DNA from: RGIG3528 sp045598045
GTDB lineage: Bacteria > Bacillota > Clostridia > Lachnospirales > Lachnospiraceae
Direction: 5' to 3'
Assembly (NCBI GenBank): GCA_045598045.1
Contig: JAZLLG010000076.1
Span: forward strand, 1-41,012
DNA length: 41,012 nucleotides
This document shows positions 23,601 to 30,140 of the stretch, piece after piece. Within the stretch, counting starts at the first letter, position 1. Each line of letters opens with the position of its first letter. The position numbers and the translations under genes were made by a program. A model generated the notes under the pieces. That model ran no database searches and had not been told where the DNA came from. It saw nothing but the letters and a program-made list of their open reading frames with translations.

Positions 23601-23700
23601 GTTTTTCATCAAACACTCCCTGTTTGAAATATGCCGATATTTCTTTCAACGCTTTCGACCATTCACAATTGTTTTCAAGCTCGATAATATTCTCGTACAT
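20647..23700 (-). CDS. Multidomain glycosyltransferase-methyltransferase fusion protein
   Basis: 1017 residues. In order: TPR-like helices (1-110), a GT2 domain (about 120-360; VSFVILSYNTLEYTKGCL, IIVVDNASSDGSVEW, NVGFPKGCNQGI, DIFLLNNDT), a first methyltransferase-like fold (about 365-530; ATKILEINCGLGATLLSI), a second and better SAM-binding domain (about 570-740; DVLEIGCGLGAITSVL), and a C-terminal ~230 residues resembling a kinase/aminoglycoside-phosphotransferase fold (IDTIPRNAVMHDNQIVWFDQEW). The frame opens at 23778, but AGGAGG five bases before the ATG at 23700 fixes the start. Base composition is clearly AT-richer than the flanks, suggesting transfer. It probably modifies flagellin or surface glycans; the phased array at 23802 lies just upstream. 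Confidence 0.85.
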   Translation of the reverse strand: MYENIIELENNCEWSKALKEISAYFKQGVFDEKLAILYVRVCIEVGDLENAHSTIARGLKIDHRNPELWLMLGNIYEQKNINQAYLCYENAFFFAEDEEDKKYIKAFMDEKKADSDFLVNKVSFVILSYNTLEYTKGCLESIRKTCLEGSYEIIVVDNASSDGSVEWLKQQEDIILKCNSENVGFPKGCNQGIELADKNNDIFLLNNDTILVDNSLFWLRMGLYENDRVGATGSTSNYVSNRQNCGIKAQTVNQYLEYGSVNNLPCRRPYDEKIYLVGFALLLKRRALEEVGYLDDIFSPGTYEDNDIGLRLRAAGYSVVLCRNSFIYHYGNGGGKNESTWANLNEINKEKINRKWGFQTDKYVYANTQILKRIFTENKEATKILEINCGLGATLLSIVAEHPDVSLYGMENRDKLYNISNKYLRVEKYKDLKNALPFGDNKFDVIILSEDEKNEYPTVDEIKNIEKYLTPDGKILCTNYEIYTYLCASEIKPRFVTQYYSGKDSYSDGSVEDEIIDMIIDNNPEDYIHALSNKFSWPSYYHLIDIRKNILNWYPFEKDKDVLEIGCGLGAITSVLCEKCHSVTAVELSKRRATAALLRNREQENLEIIVGNLNEIKFEKKFDYITLIGVLEYQGKYTNGENPYMDFLKKVKGLLKPEGKLLIAIENQYGLKYWCGAREDHTEIPFNGINQYAFSGKGVKTFSRNGLEKLVRDSGFRNTFFYYPLPDYKLPEKIYSDKYLPKEEEIRILQYYYLNPNSLVADERYIYKDIIENKVFPFFANSFLVECSDSDEIGKVIYASAPILRKKEYALETVISEIHGKKTVEKIEMFPETCAFANQILSNEKKMISTGVCVALSKKTPNGIAQEFVEGEPFDQVLDEAYERGNQNEIYSLWDKLFDNFCEGIIDTIPRNAVMHDNQIVWFDQEWKLDGADKRFIMFRAIWTYYGTNSRCKDVISLEQIMRHYNLWDSYNEYISKETGFERPIFDEKKIYLVSLFGGHDLKPNIEKSIRDLYNLV

Positions 23701-23801
23701 AAATGCCTCCTGCGCACAATCTCTCATATACGTATATCGGGAAACTTGCGAAAAACTTGATAGCACATCACCACCCAACTATGCGGTTAAAACGCCACCA
23801 G

Positions 23802-24022
23802 GCATCGATATTCTCAAAATTACTAATCCCGATGTCATGTTTACTTATTTCCGAACAAACAAAGCATCGGAAATTAAGGAAATCATGTTTTTCGATGCTT
23901 GCGAAAGACAAAAGGCATACCAAAAAGCATCGCGATTACAAAATAACTTAATTTCGATGCTTCAGCCTCCTCACAACTTTCTTTTTGAGCATCGAAATCC
24001 GAAAAAAAAGAGTTTCCGATGT
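23802..24022. repeat. Phased dyad array A (four units, half-site GCATCG)
   Basis: Eight half-sites alternate in orientation: GCATCG at 23802, 23864, 23927, 23989 and CGATGC or CGATGT at 23830, 23893, 23955, 24017. Steps are 28, 34, 29, 34, 28, 34, 28 bp. This gives four dyads of 34-35 bp repeating every 62-63 bp. Inner units extend to AAGCATCG/CGATGCTT. Sequence between half-sites is AT-rich and not conserved, so selection appears to act on the half-sites and their spacing. It fills most of the 394 bp gap between the 1017-residue protein gene and the permease operon terminator. No gene, promoter or T-tract was seen within it. Confidence 0.75.
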
Positions 24023-24042
24023 TTTCTCACGGAAGCCTAAAA

Positions 24043-24071
24043 AAAGACGTAACCCCATAGGCTACGTCTTT
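24043..24071 (-). terminator. Terminator of the ABC permease operon
   Basis: AAAGACGTA and TACGTCTTT-type arms, followed on minus by a T7 run; 24 bp behind the stop codon of the second permease. Confidence 0.9.
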
Positions 24072-24094
24072 CTATATTTACATATGAAATTTCA

Positions 24095-24973
24095 TCAGCC
24101 CTTAACGGCTCCGCCTGTAACACCTTCAACGTAGTATCTCTGAAGGTTCATGAACAGAACCGTAATGGGAATGGCAACGAGAACGCCGGCTGCGGTGAAC
24201 TGTGTATAGTGTGCCGCAAGGTTTTCGGATGTGGAAATGAGATTCTGCATACCTACTGCAACGTTCATGCCTTCTGTTGTATTGTGAACAATGTACTTAG
24301 CAAACATGAAGTCTCCCCAAGGTCCCATGAATGCTGTAAGAATTGTGTAAATTACGATAGGTTTTGCCATCGGGAAGGTTATCTTGAAAAGAACCTGTGC
24401 ACGCGTAGCGCCGTCTACTCTTGCAGCTTCATCAAGTGACATGGGAATGGTATCAAAGAAGCCCTTTGATACGTAGTAACCCATGGCAGAACTAGCCGTG
24501 TAAACGAGAATGAGTCCGGGTACCGAACCGGAGCCTGTAAGTCCGAAGCCGCTTAAAACTTTGTAAAGAATAATCATTGAAAGGAAGCCCGGGAACATAC
24601 CGAAAACAAGCATAAGGTTCATGAGGAACTTTCTTCCGTTAAATCTCATTCTTGAAAGTGTGTATGACGTACAAAGCACAATAAACGTCTGAATCACTGC
24701 TGCAAAAAGAGCTATTGTAAATGTGTTTGTGTACCATTTAAGGAACTTTGTTTCAGTAAAAAGGGTCTTATAGTTTGTAAAGCCCCACTGCTTCGGGATT
24801 ACATACCCCACCTGCATTGTTGTCTCACATCTGAAGGACTCAAGCACGATGCATACAAAAGGAGCAAGCCAGACTATCGACATTATCACAAGAATTACAT
24901 ATATAGCTGCATTTGCTCTGGCATTTTTTCTTTTGAGGCTTTTATATTTAGTAGTGATTGTATATTCGCTCAT
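24095..24973 (-). CDS. Sugar ABC transporter permease, MalG/GanQ type
   Basis: 292 residues, six predicted membrane segments starting near residue 25 (AIYVILVIMSIVWLAPFVCIV). The EAA loop that contacts the ATPase is DEAARVDGATRAQVLFKITFPMAKP (about 195-219). The C-terminus ends QRYYVEGVTGGAVKG, as in MalG-type oligosaccharide transporters. Its start codon overlaps the stop of the preceding permease by one base (TAATG). The ATPase is not in the locus; such systems in Firmicutes usually share a housekeeping MsmX/MsiK-like ATPase encoded elsewhere. Confidence 0.93.
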   Translation of the reverse strand: MSEYTITTKYKSLKRKNARANAAIYVILVIMSIVWLAPFVCIVLESFRCETTMQVGYVIPKQWGFTNYKTLFTETKFLKWYTNTFTIALFAAVIQTFIVLCTSYTLSRMRFNGRKFLMNLMLVFGMFPGFLSMIILYKVLSGFGLTGSGSVPGLILVYTASSAMGYYVSKGFFDTIPMSLDEAARVDGATRAQVLFKITFPMAKPIVIYTILTAFMGPWGDFMFAKYIVHNTTEGMNVAVGMQNLISTSENLAAHYTQFTAAGVLVAIPITVLFMNLQRYYVEGVTGGAVKG

Positions 24974-26493
24974 TACTGGAAATCCTCCTCATTTTTATTT
25001 GATGCCATCGCATTAAAGCCGATTAACGAAACAATCGCTTCAATCAGGAAAATCATAATACCGATGACAGATGCAAGTTTATAGTTACTTTCGGTTCCCG
25101 TTGTTATCTTAAAGAGCCATGTAATCAACAAGTCGACATCCGACGCGGTACCACCGCTCGTAGAAAGCTTGGGATTTGCAACCGCTCCTCCTCCAAGGAG
25201 GTAAATAACGTTAAAGTTACTCATGTTACCGATAAAGTTTGTAAGAAGGTACGGTCCCGTAATGAAAAGCATATAAGGGAGAGTAATCTTAAAGAAGCTC
25301 TGAACCGCATTTGCTCCGTCAATCTTTGCGGATTCGTAAAGGTCTTCGGGAATATTCATAAGAATACCGGTTGCAATAAGCATAAGATACGGTATACCGA
25401 TCCAGATGTTGATTACAACAACAAGTATCCTTGAAGCTGTAGCATTTCCCCAGAAATCGAAAGGTGTTGAAAGCAGACCCGCTTTAATGAGGAATCCGTT
25501 GATAAGTCCGTTCTTTGCAAAAAGTTTGGACATATAAAGGAGTGAAATGAACTGAGGAATGGCAATGGTGAGAACAAATATTCCTCTCCACAACTTTTTA
25601 AGCTTGATTCCCTTCTTGTTTATCATCATAGCAAGTATGATTCCAAGGAAATAGTTTGTAAAGGTTGCAAGGATAGCCCATATAATTGTCCAGCTGAAAA
25701 TCTTTTTGAAAGCATAGCCCAGGCCCGAAGTACCGGTTGAAAAAAGCTCACGGAAGTTTTCAAAACCAACCCATGTAAACAGGTTGCTGTAGCCGTCATG
25801 CGCTCCGTCGTAGTTTGTAAATCCGACAAAAATCATGAAAATAATGGGCAGAACCGTAAAGCACATCATACCGATTATAGGAACCGTAAGAAGTGTCTTG
25901 TGGAACTTTGCATCTACAAGGTCATGAACATCATCCTTAAATTTGGGAATTCTTTTTCCTGCTTTTACAAGATTGTCGTTCTCCCAGCTCTGATGCCAGT
26001 TCATACGCCATAATAATATAAAAACGAGACAAATAATAACCGAGATGCCACCGTAAAGCAGAATCTTGAAGGAATCATCACCATTGACACGAACGTATGT
26101 ATCAAGAATGGCGTTGTACTCCTCGTGAGGTCCGATGTCTCCGAGTGTTCCAAGTTTACTCATCCATCCAATGCCTGTTGTGATAGTGTACATAATAAAG
26201 CACACTTCAAAGGCAAGGAAGAAAAGGCCGCGTACTATCTGTCCGCGACATATATTGCCAAATCCCATAATTACATAGGATACCTTCGTAAAAACGGATC
26301 CCTTTACAAAAATCATAACGAAATCACGTAATTCTTTCCAGATACCTTTTCCAAATGCAACAATCCCGCTGCCTATCTTTTTTGCAAGCTGTAAAAAGAA
26401 TTCGGGAATGGAGCAAATAAAGAAACCGATATTGTAGAAAAACTTCTCAATGAAGTTCATCTTCATATATTTTGATGAAGAAATTCTTTTCAT
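24973..26493 (-). CDS. Sugar ABC transporter permease, MalF/GanP type, with N-terminal extension
   Basis: 506 residues. The C-terminal ~300 residues are a standard MalF-type permease with the EAA loop ESAKIDGANAVQSFFKITLPYM (about 395-416) and an extra periplasmic-type loop. The first ~140 residues are additional: an amphipathic start, then hydrophobic segments (FIEKFFYNIGFFICSIPEFF; GLFFLAFEVCFIMYTITTG), so roughly eight membrane segments in total. Lachnospiraceae maltodextrin permeases often have such extensions. The frame opens at 26529, but the Met at 26493 with an AGG-rich site six to seven bases upstream is preferred. It follows the binding protein gene after a 150 bp gap with a stable hairpin. 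Confidence 0.88.
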   Translation of the reverse strand: MKRISSSKYMKMNFIEKFFYNIGFFICSIPEFFLQLAKKIGSGIVAFGKGIWKELRDFVMIFVKGSVFTKVSYVIMGFGNICRGQIVRGLFFLAFEVCFIMYTITTGIGWMSKLGTLGDIGPHEEYNAILDTYVRVNGDDSFKILLYGGISVIICLVFILLWRMNWHQSWENDNLVKAGKRIPKFKDDVHDLVDAKFHKTLLTVPIIGMMCFTVLPIIFMIFVGFTNYDGAHDGYSNLFTWVGFENFRELFSTGTSGLGYAFKKIFSWTIIWAILATFTNYFLGIILAMMINKKGIKLKKLWRGIFVLTIAIPQFISLLYMSKLFAKNGLINGFLIKAGLLSTPFDFWGNATASRILVVVINIWIGIPYLMLIATGILMNIPEDLYESAKIDGANAVQSFFKITLPYMLFITGPYLLTNFIGNMSNFNVIYLLGGGAVANPKLSTSGGTASDVDLLITWLFKITTGTESNYKLASVIGIMIFLIEAIVSLIGFNAMASNKNEEDFQ

Positions 26494-26584
26494 AAATAAC
26501 CTGCCCTCTCCAACGACGTGTGAGCACATGCCCTCTTAACCTGACTTATTACCAATTACCATACAAGTCCGATATTCAAAAATC

Positions 26585-26614
26585 GGAGCCACCCCGGTTT
26601 TACGGAGTGGCTCC
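26585..26614 (-). terminator. Intercistronic hairpin behind the binding protein gene
   Basis: GGAGCCAC.CCG pairs with CGG.GTGGCTCC (12 bp, one mismatch), with a short ATTTTTG on the minus side. Partial termination or 3'-end protection here would make the binding protein more abundant than the permeases, as in many solute-binding protein operons. Confidence 0.7.
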
Positions 26615-26644
26615 GGGCTTTTAAAGCTTAAGTATTCGATTTAA

Positions 26645-28480
26645 TTATTTTGCAATAAGTTCAATCTTACCTGCTGCAACATCAAGCTTAACAACGTATG
26701 TACCATCAGCTTCAACTACAAAGTTGTTGCCGTCTGTACCGTAGTTAACATCCCAACCGAGACCCTGACGGCACTTAAACTCTGTTCCTGCTGTCATAGC
26801 GAAAGCTTCCTTTGAAAGGAATGTTCCGTCTGCCTGGATTTCCATTTCGAAATCCTTATCCCAGTTAGAACCATTGATTGTACCGATTACTGTGAAACCT
26901 TCGATAGGGCTGTACTTTGTAAGCTCAAGAACTGAACATGTTGTTCCGTCGAACTCCATATGAACATAGTACATACCGTCTGCTTCAACCTTAATGTTGT
27001 CGCCGCCTGCTGCGCCGTTAGCACCGAAGTTAACGTCCCAGCCGCCGCCCTGACGTACCTTGAATTCATCGCCTGCCTTGAAGTTGATAGCTGATGAATA
27101 GTAAGTACCTGCAGGCTGCTGCTTCATAGCATAGTCTGTATCCCAGTTTGTACCGTCGAATGCACCGATAACGCCAAATGCATTTGCTTCGTCTTCAGGA
27201 ACATCAAGACGTGCCTTGCATGCTGCTTCGTATGTCTCAAGAGCTGTCTTAAGCTCTGCATCTGTTGTAGCGTTCTTAGCTTCTGTACCGAGAACCTTAG
27301 CAATATCCCACCAAGCGCCTTCAATCTGGCCCTGAGGAATAGCGTTCTGGTTCTGAAGTGCAAGTGCCTGAAGAGCAACGTCTGCTGTAACAGCAGGATC
27401 CTTCTGAGCTTCAAGGTTTGAAGGGCCCCAACCTACAAGGTTGAATCTTTCAAGCTGACACTTTTCGTTTGTGAGGTAAAGAGCAAGCTGCTGAAGAACT
27501 GCGTTCTTCTTAGCATCTGTCTGAGGCTTAACGCCCATAAGCTTACAACCTGAGTAAGAACCAAGCTGATATGTCTTTCCATCAACTGTGAACTTAGGAA
27601 GATCTGTAGCGCCATAGTTTTCACCAAGAGCTTCCTTAACAGCTGCTGATGACCATGTACCGGAAATTACAACTGCTGAAGGAACTGCTGCTGCGAAGTC
27701 TGCACCTGCTGAAGATGAGTTGTAGCAAGGGGACTTAGCAAGCTTCTGCATACCCTTAAGAGCGATAACGCCCGCATCGGAATTGAATGTATCCTTGAGG
27801 CCTGTGAACTTACCGTCTGTGTTTGTTTCCCACTCAGATACGCAACCTGTAGCGAAGAAGAAACCTGCATTGTACCAAGCAGATGTTTCAAGCTCGTAAG
27901 AGAACATCTTTCCTGCCTTTTCGCAGTCTGCAATGATATCTTCGAAGGAATCAAGGTGCTCAGCAGGGATAACGGACTTATCATAGAACATGAAATAACC
28001 ATTATCAGATGTGAGAGGGTAGCAGTAAAGCTTATCGCCTACTGTTGCGGCAAGAATGGATGTAGCATCGTTTCTTTCCTTAACTGTAGCTGTAGCGCCG
28101 TCACCAAGCTTGTTGAGTGCGCCTGCAAGAACAAGACGAGCAAGCTGGTCCTGTGCGAAGCAGTAAAGATCTGCACCGTCTTCAACGGATGTAATCATCT
28201 GTGATGCTGACTCAGCTTCTGTGATGCCTTCAACTGTAGCATTGATAACAATGCCTTCGTTCTCTGCACAGAAGTCCGCAATCTGCTTCTTTGTGAGGTC
28301 TGCAACACCGTCAGACTCGGAAACCCATACTGTGATGTCGTATGTGCCTGCGAGCTCTGAGGATGAGCTTGCTGAACCGGGATTTGTAGGGTCGTCGTTC
28401 TTCTTACCGCATGATGCAAGACCGATTACCATGCAAAGAGTAAGAACAACTGCGAGAAATGCTGAAATTCTTTTTTTCAT
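26645..28480 (-). CDS. Sugar-binding lipoprotein with two C-terminal starch-module-like domains
   Basis: 611 residues. A lipoprotein signal (AVVLTLCMVIGLASCGKK, lipobox Cys near 24) is followed by an Asp/Asn/Ser spacer and a MalE-type solute-binding domain (about 45-420; TYDITVWVSESDGVADL, YNAGFFFATGCVSEW, GWGPSNLEA). Then come two similar modules of ~90 residues each: FGVIGAFDGTNWDTDYAM/FKVRQGGGWDVNFGANG and FTVIGTINGSNWDKDFEM/FKCRQGLGWDVNYGTDG. These look like SusE/SusF-type or amylase-associated starch-binding modules. Normal MalE-type proteins end without them, so this is a fusion that would hold polysaccharide at the cell surface. GGAG eight bases upstream sets the start. Confidence 0.88.
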   Translation of the reverse strand: MKKRISAFLAVVLTLCMVIGLASCGKKNDDPTNPGSASSSSELAGTYDITVWVSESDGVADLTKKQIADFCAENEGIVINATVEGITEAESASQMITSVEDGADLYCFAQDQLARLVLAGALNKLGDGATATVKERNDATSILAATVGDKLYCYPLTSDNGYFMFYDKSVIPAEHLDSFEDIIADCEKAGKMFSYELETSAWYNAGFFFATGCVSEWETNTDGKFTGLKDTFNSDAGVIALKGMQKLAKSPCYNSSSAGADFAAAVPSAVVISGTWSSAAVKEALGENYGATDLPKFTVDGKTYQLGSYSGCKLMGVKPQTDAKKNAVLQQLALYLTNEKCQLERFNLVGWGPSNLEAQKDPAVTADVALQALALQNQNAIPQGQIEGAWWDIAKVLGTEAKNATTDAELKTALETYEAACKARLDVPEDEANAFGVIGAFDGTNWDTDYAMKQQPAGTYYSSAINFKAGDEFKVRQGGGWDVNFGANGAAGGDNIKVEADGMYYVHMEFDGTTCSVLELTKYSPIEGFTVIGTINGSNWDKDFEMEIQADGTFLSKEAFAMTAGTEFKCRQGLGWDVNYGTDGNNFVVEADGTYVVKLDVAAGKIELIAK

Positions 28481-28531
28481 TTTGATATCTCCTCTTTTTT
28501 TATTCTAAACTGCCCCTATGACAGTTTATGA

Positions 28532-30121
28532 CTACTTAAGCACTGCACTGGTCTGAGGACCGATTGTGAGTGTGTTTCCGGTGAGGGACGCTTCTCCCTG
28601 ACCGATAAATCCAAGTACTTCCTTAAAATTTACCGCTGTTGTTTTCGTTGACGTAATGTCAATGGTGATGATGTCTTCGGAAGTATTGTGGAACAGACCT
28701 ATTGTTTCATCCCCATATGTTATGAGGGACCCACCGAAACGTCCTTCGCTGTACTTCAAAGATTTGTAATCACCTCTTGCGATAGCAGGGAACTTGTTTC
28801 GGAAAGAAATGAGCTTTATGTAGTAATTTAAAACGCTGTCTTCCTTCTCAAGCTGTTCTGAAACAGTACCGTTTGTCTGTTTTTTCTTTTCGTAGGTCGT
28901 TCCGATGGGGTCATCCACGGTGTCTTCGTCGCCCCAAAGCATTGCAAGGCGCCTGTTGGCATCCGTGTTCGCCGCACCTCTCGAGCCTTTCATTCCGATT
29001 TCCTCACCATAGTAGATGAAAGGTGAGCCCGGAGAAAGGATATAGAGATTTGCCGCCATCTGCGTCCACTTTTTAGCAAGCATCATATAGCCTGCCATAC
29101 GGTCCATGTCGTGATTTGACATGAAGGACACCGGCATTCCGTTCGGATTGGCCTCTTTAACCATATCCTGATACGTTTCAAGATACTTTGTATATACTGA
29201 AACGTCTCCGCCTTTCACGCAGCTGGCAACAACACCCTCCGCCTGTGAAACTTGGAAGTCGAAGCAGTTGACCGCTTCGATATATTTTAACGTCTCCGCC
29301 TGCGGTGACCAGCACTCGCCGACGCAGTACGCATCAGGCTTCATATCGTATATATCGGCCATAAGTCTGTTCCAAAACGCTACCGAACGTTCTGCGTCGT
29401 TCATGTAGATGTACTTAATGGCATCGAATCTGAAACCGTCTACACCGAGACCGATATAATGCTGAACAACCTCCAGCATGCACCGGTAAACGTTCTCGGA
29501 GTCATAGTTCAATTCGGGCATATCATTTGAAAAATTACCCTCGTAATATTCCTCCGGGCATCCCGGTATCTGATAGTATGCATGTCCGGGGAGCTGTTCC
29601 CCTTTCTTCGCATACTGGTAAAAATCGTAGTAAACGTTGGCCGTGTCACCTTCCTGATGTGCTTTACAGAAATTCTTAAACCATTCGTTATCATCGGAAG
29701 AATGATTAAGCACCAGGTCAAGGATGACTTTTACGTTTCTTTCATGGCATTTTGAGAGAAGCTCCTTAAGGTCTGCTTCTGTGCCAAAGTCTTCATCGAT
29801 TTTATAATAATCCGCACAGTCATATTTGTGATAGGAAGGAGATGCAAAAATCGGTGAAAGCCAGATGCCTTGAATGCCAAGGCTCTTTCCGGAGTTAATG
29901 TCTCCGTCGTTTAAATAATCGAGGCGGTCAATTACGCCCCTCAGGTCTCCGATGCCGTCTCCGTCGGAATCTGAAAACGATCCGACAAAAACCTCATAGA
30001 AAACTCTGTAGTTATCATCTATAGGATCGACAACCGGCTTTTTTGTGCAGCCAAGTGTCGAAGCAAGCATTGTTGTGAGCACCGCTGCCGCGCATATTCT
30101 TTTTACAAACGGCTTTTTCAT
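28532..30121 (-). CDS. GH13 alpha-amylase-family lipoprotein
   Basis: 529 residues. Signal peptide with lipobox LASTLGC near residue 25, so anchored on the outer membrane face. The GH13 barrel begins RVFYEVFVGSFSDSDGDGIGDLRG. Conserved regions: DLVLNHSS (region I), VDGFRFDAIKY (nucleophile Asp near 233), VGECW (acid/base Glu near 269) and SFMSNHDMDR (Asp near 338). Spacing of the triad is standard. The calcium-like DSDGDGIGD sequence and the short all-beta C-terminal domain are normal for oligo-acting amylases. It lies 19 bp behind the galactanase gene and 51 bp before the binding protein gene, so it is part of the same transcript. Confidence 0.92.
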   Translation of the reverse strand: MKKPFVKRICAAAVLTTMLASTLGCTKKPVVDPIDDNYRVFYEVFVGSFSDSDGDGIGDLRGVIDRLDYLNDGDINSGKSLGIQGIWLSPIFASPSYHKYDCADYYKIDEDFGTEADLKELLSKCHERNVKVILDLVLNHSSDDNEWFKNFCKAHQEGDTANVYYDFYQYAKKGEQLPGHAYYQIPGCPEEYYEGNFSNDMPELNYDSENVYRCMLEVVQHYIGLGVDGFRFDAIKYIYMNDAERSVAFWNRLMADIYDMKPDAYCVGECWSPQAETLKYIEAVNCFDFQVSQAEGVVASCVKGGDVSVYTKYLETYQDMVKEANPNGMPVSFMSNHDMDRMAGYMMLAKKWTQMAANLYILSPGSPFIYYGEEIGMKGSRGAANTDANRRLAMLWGDEDTVDDPIGTTYEKKKQTNGTVSEQLEKEDSVLNYYIKLISFRNKFPAIARGDYKSLKYSEGRFGGSLITYGDETIGLFHNTSEDIITIDITSTKTTAVNFKEVLGFIGQGEASLTGNTLTIGPQTSAVLK

Positions 30122-30140
30122 ATGCCCGCCTTTTTATATC

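Noticed and set aside
23802..24022. Cluster of terminators
   Set aside because: Dyad arms are only 6-8 bp with ~20 bp loops and have no consistent T-tract; a proper terminator lies separately at 24043.
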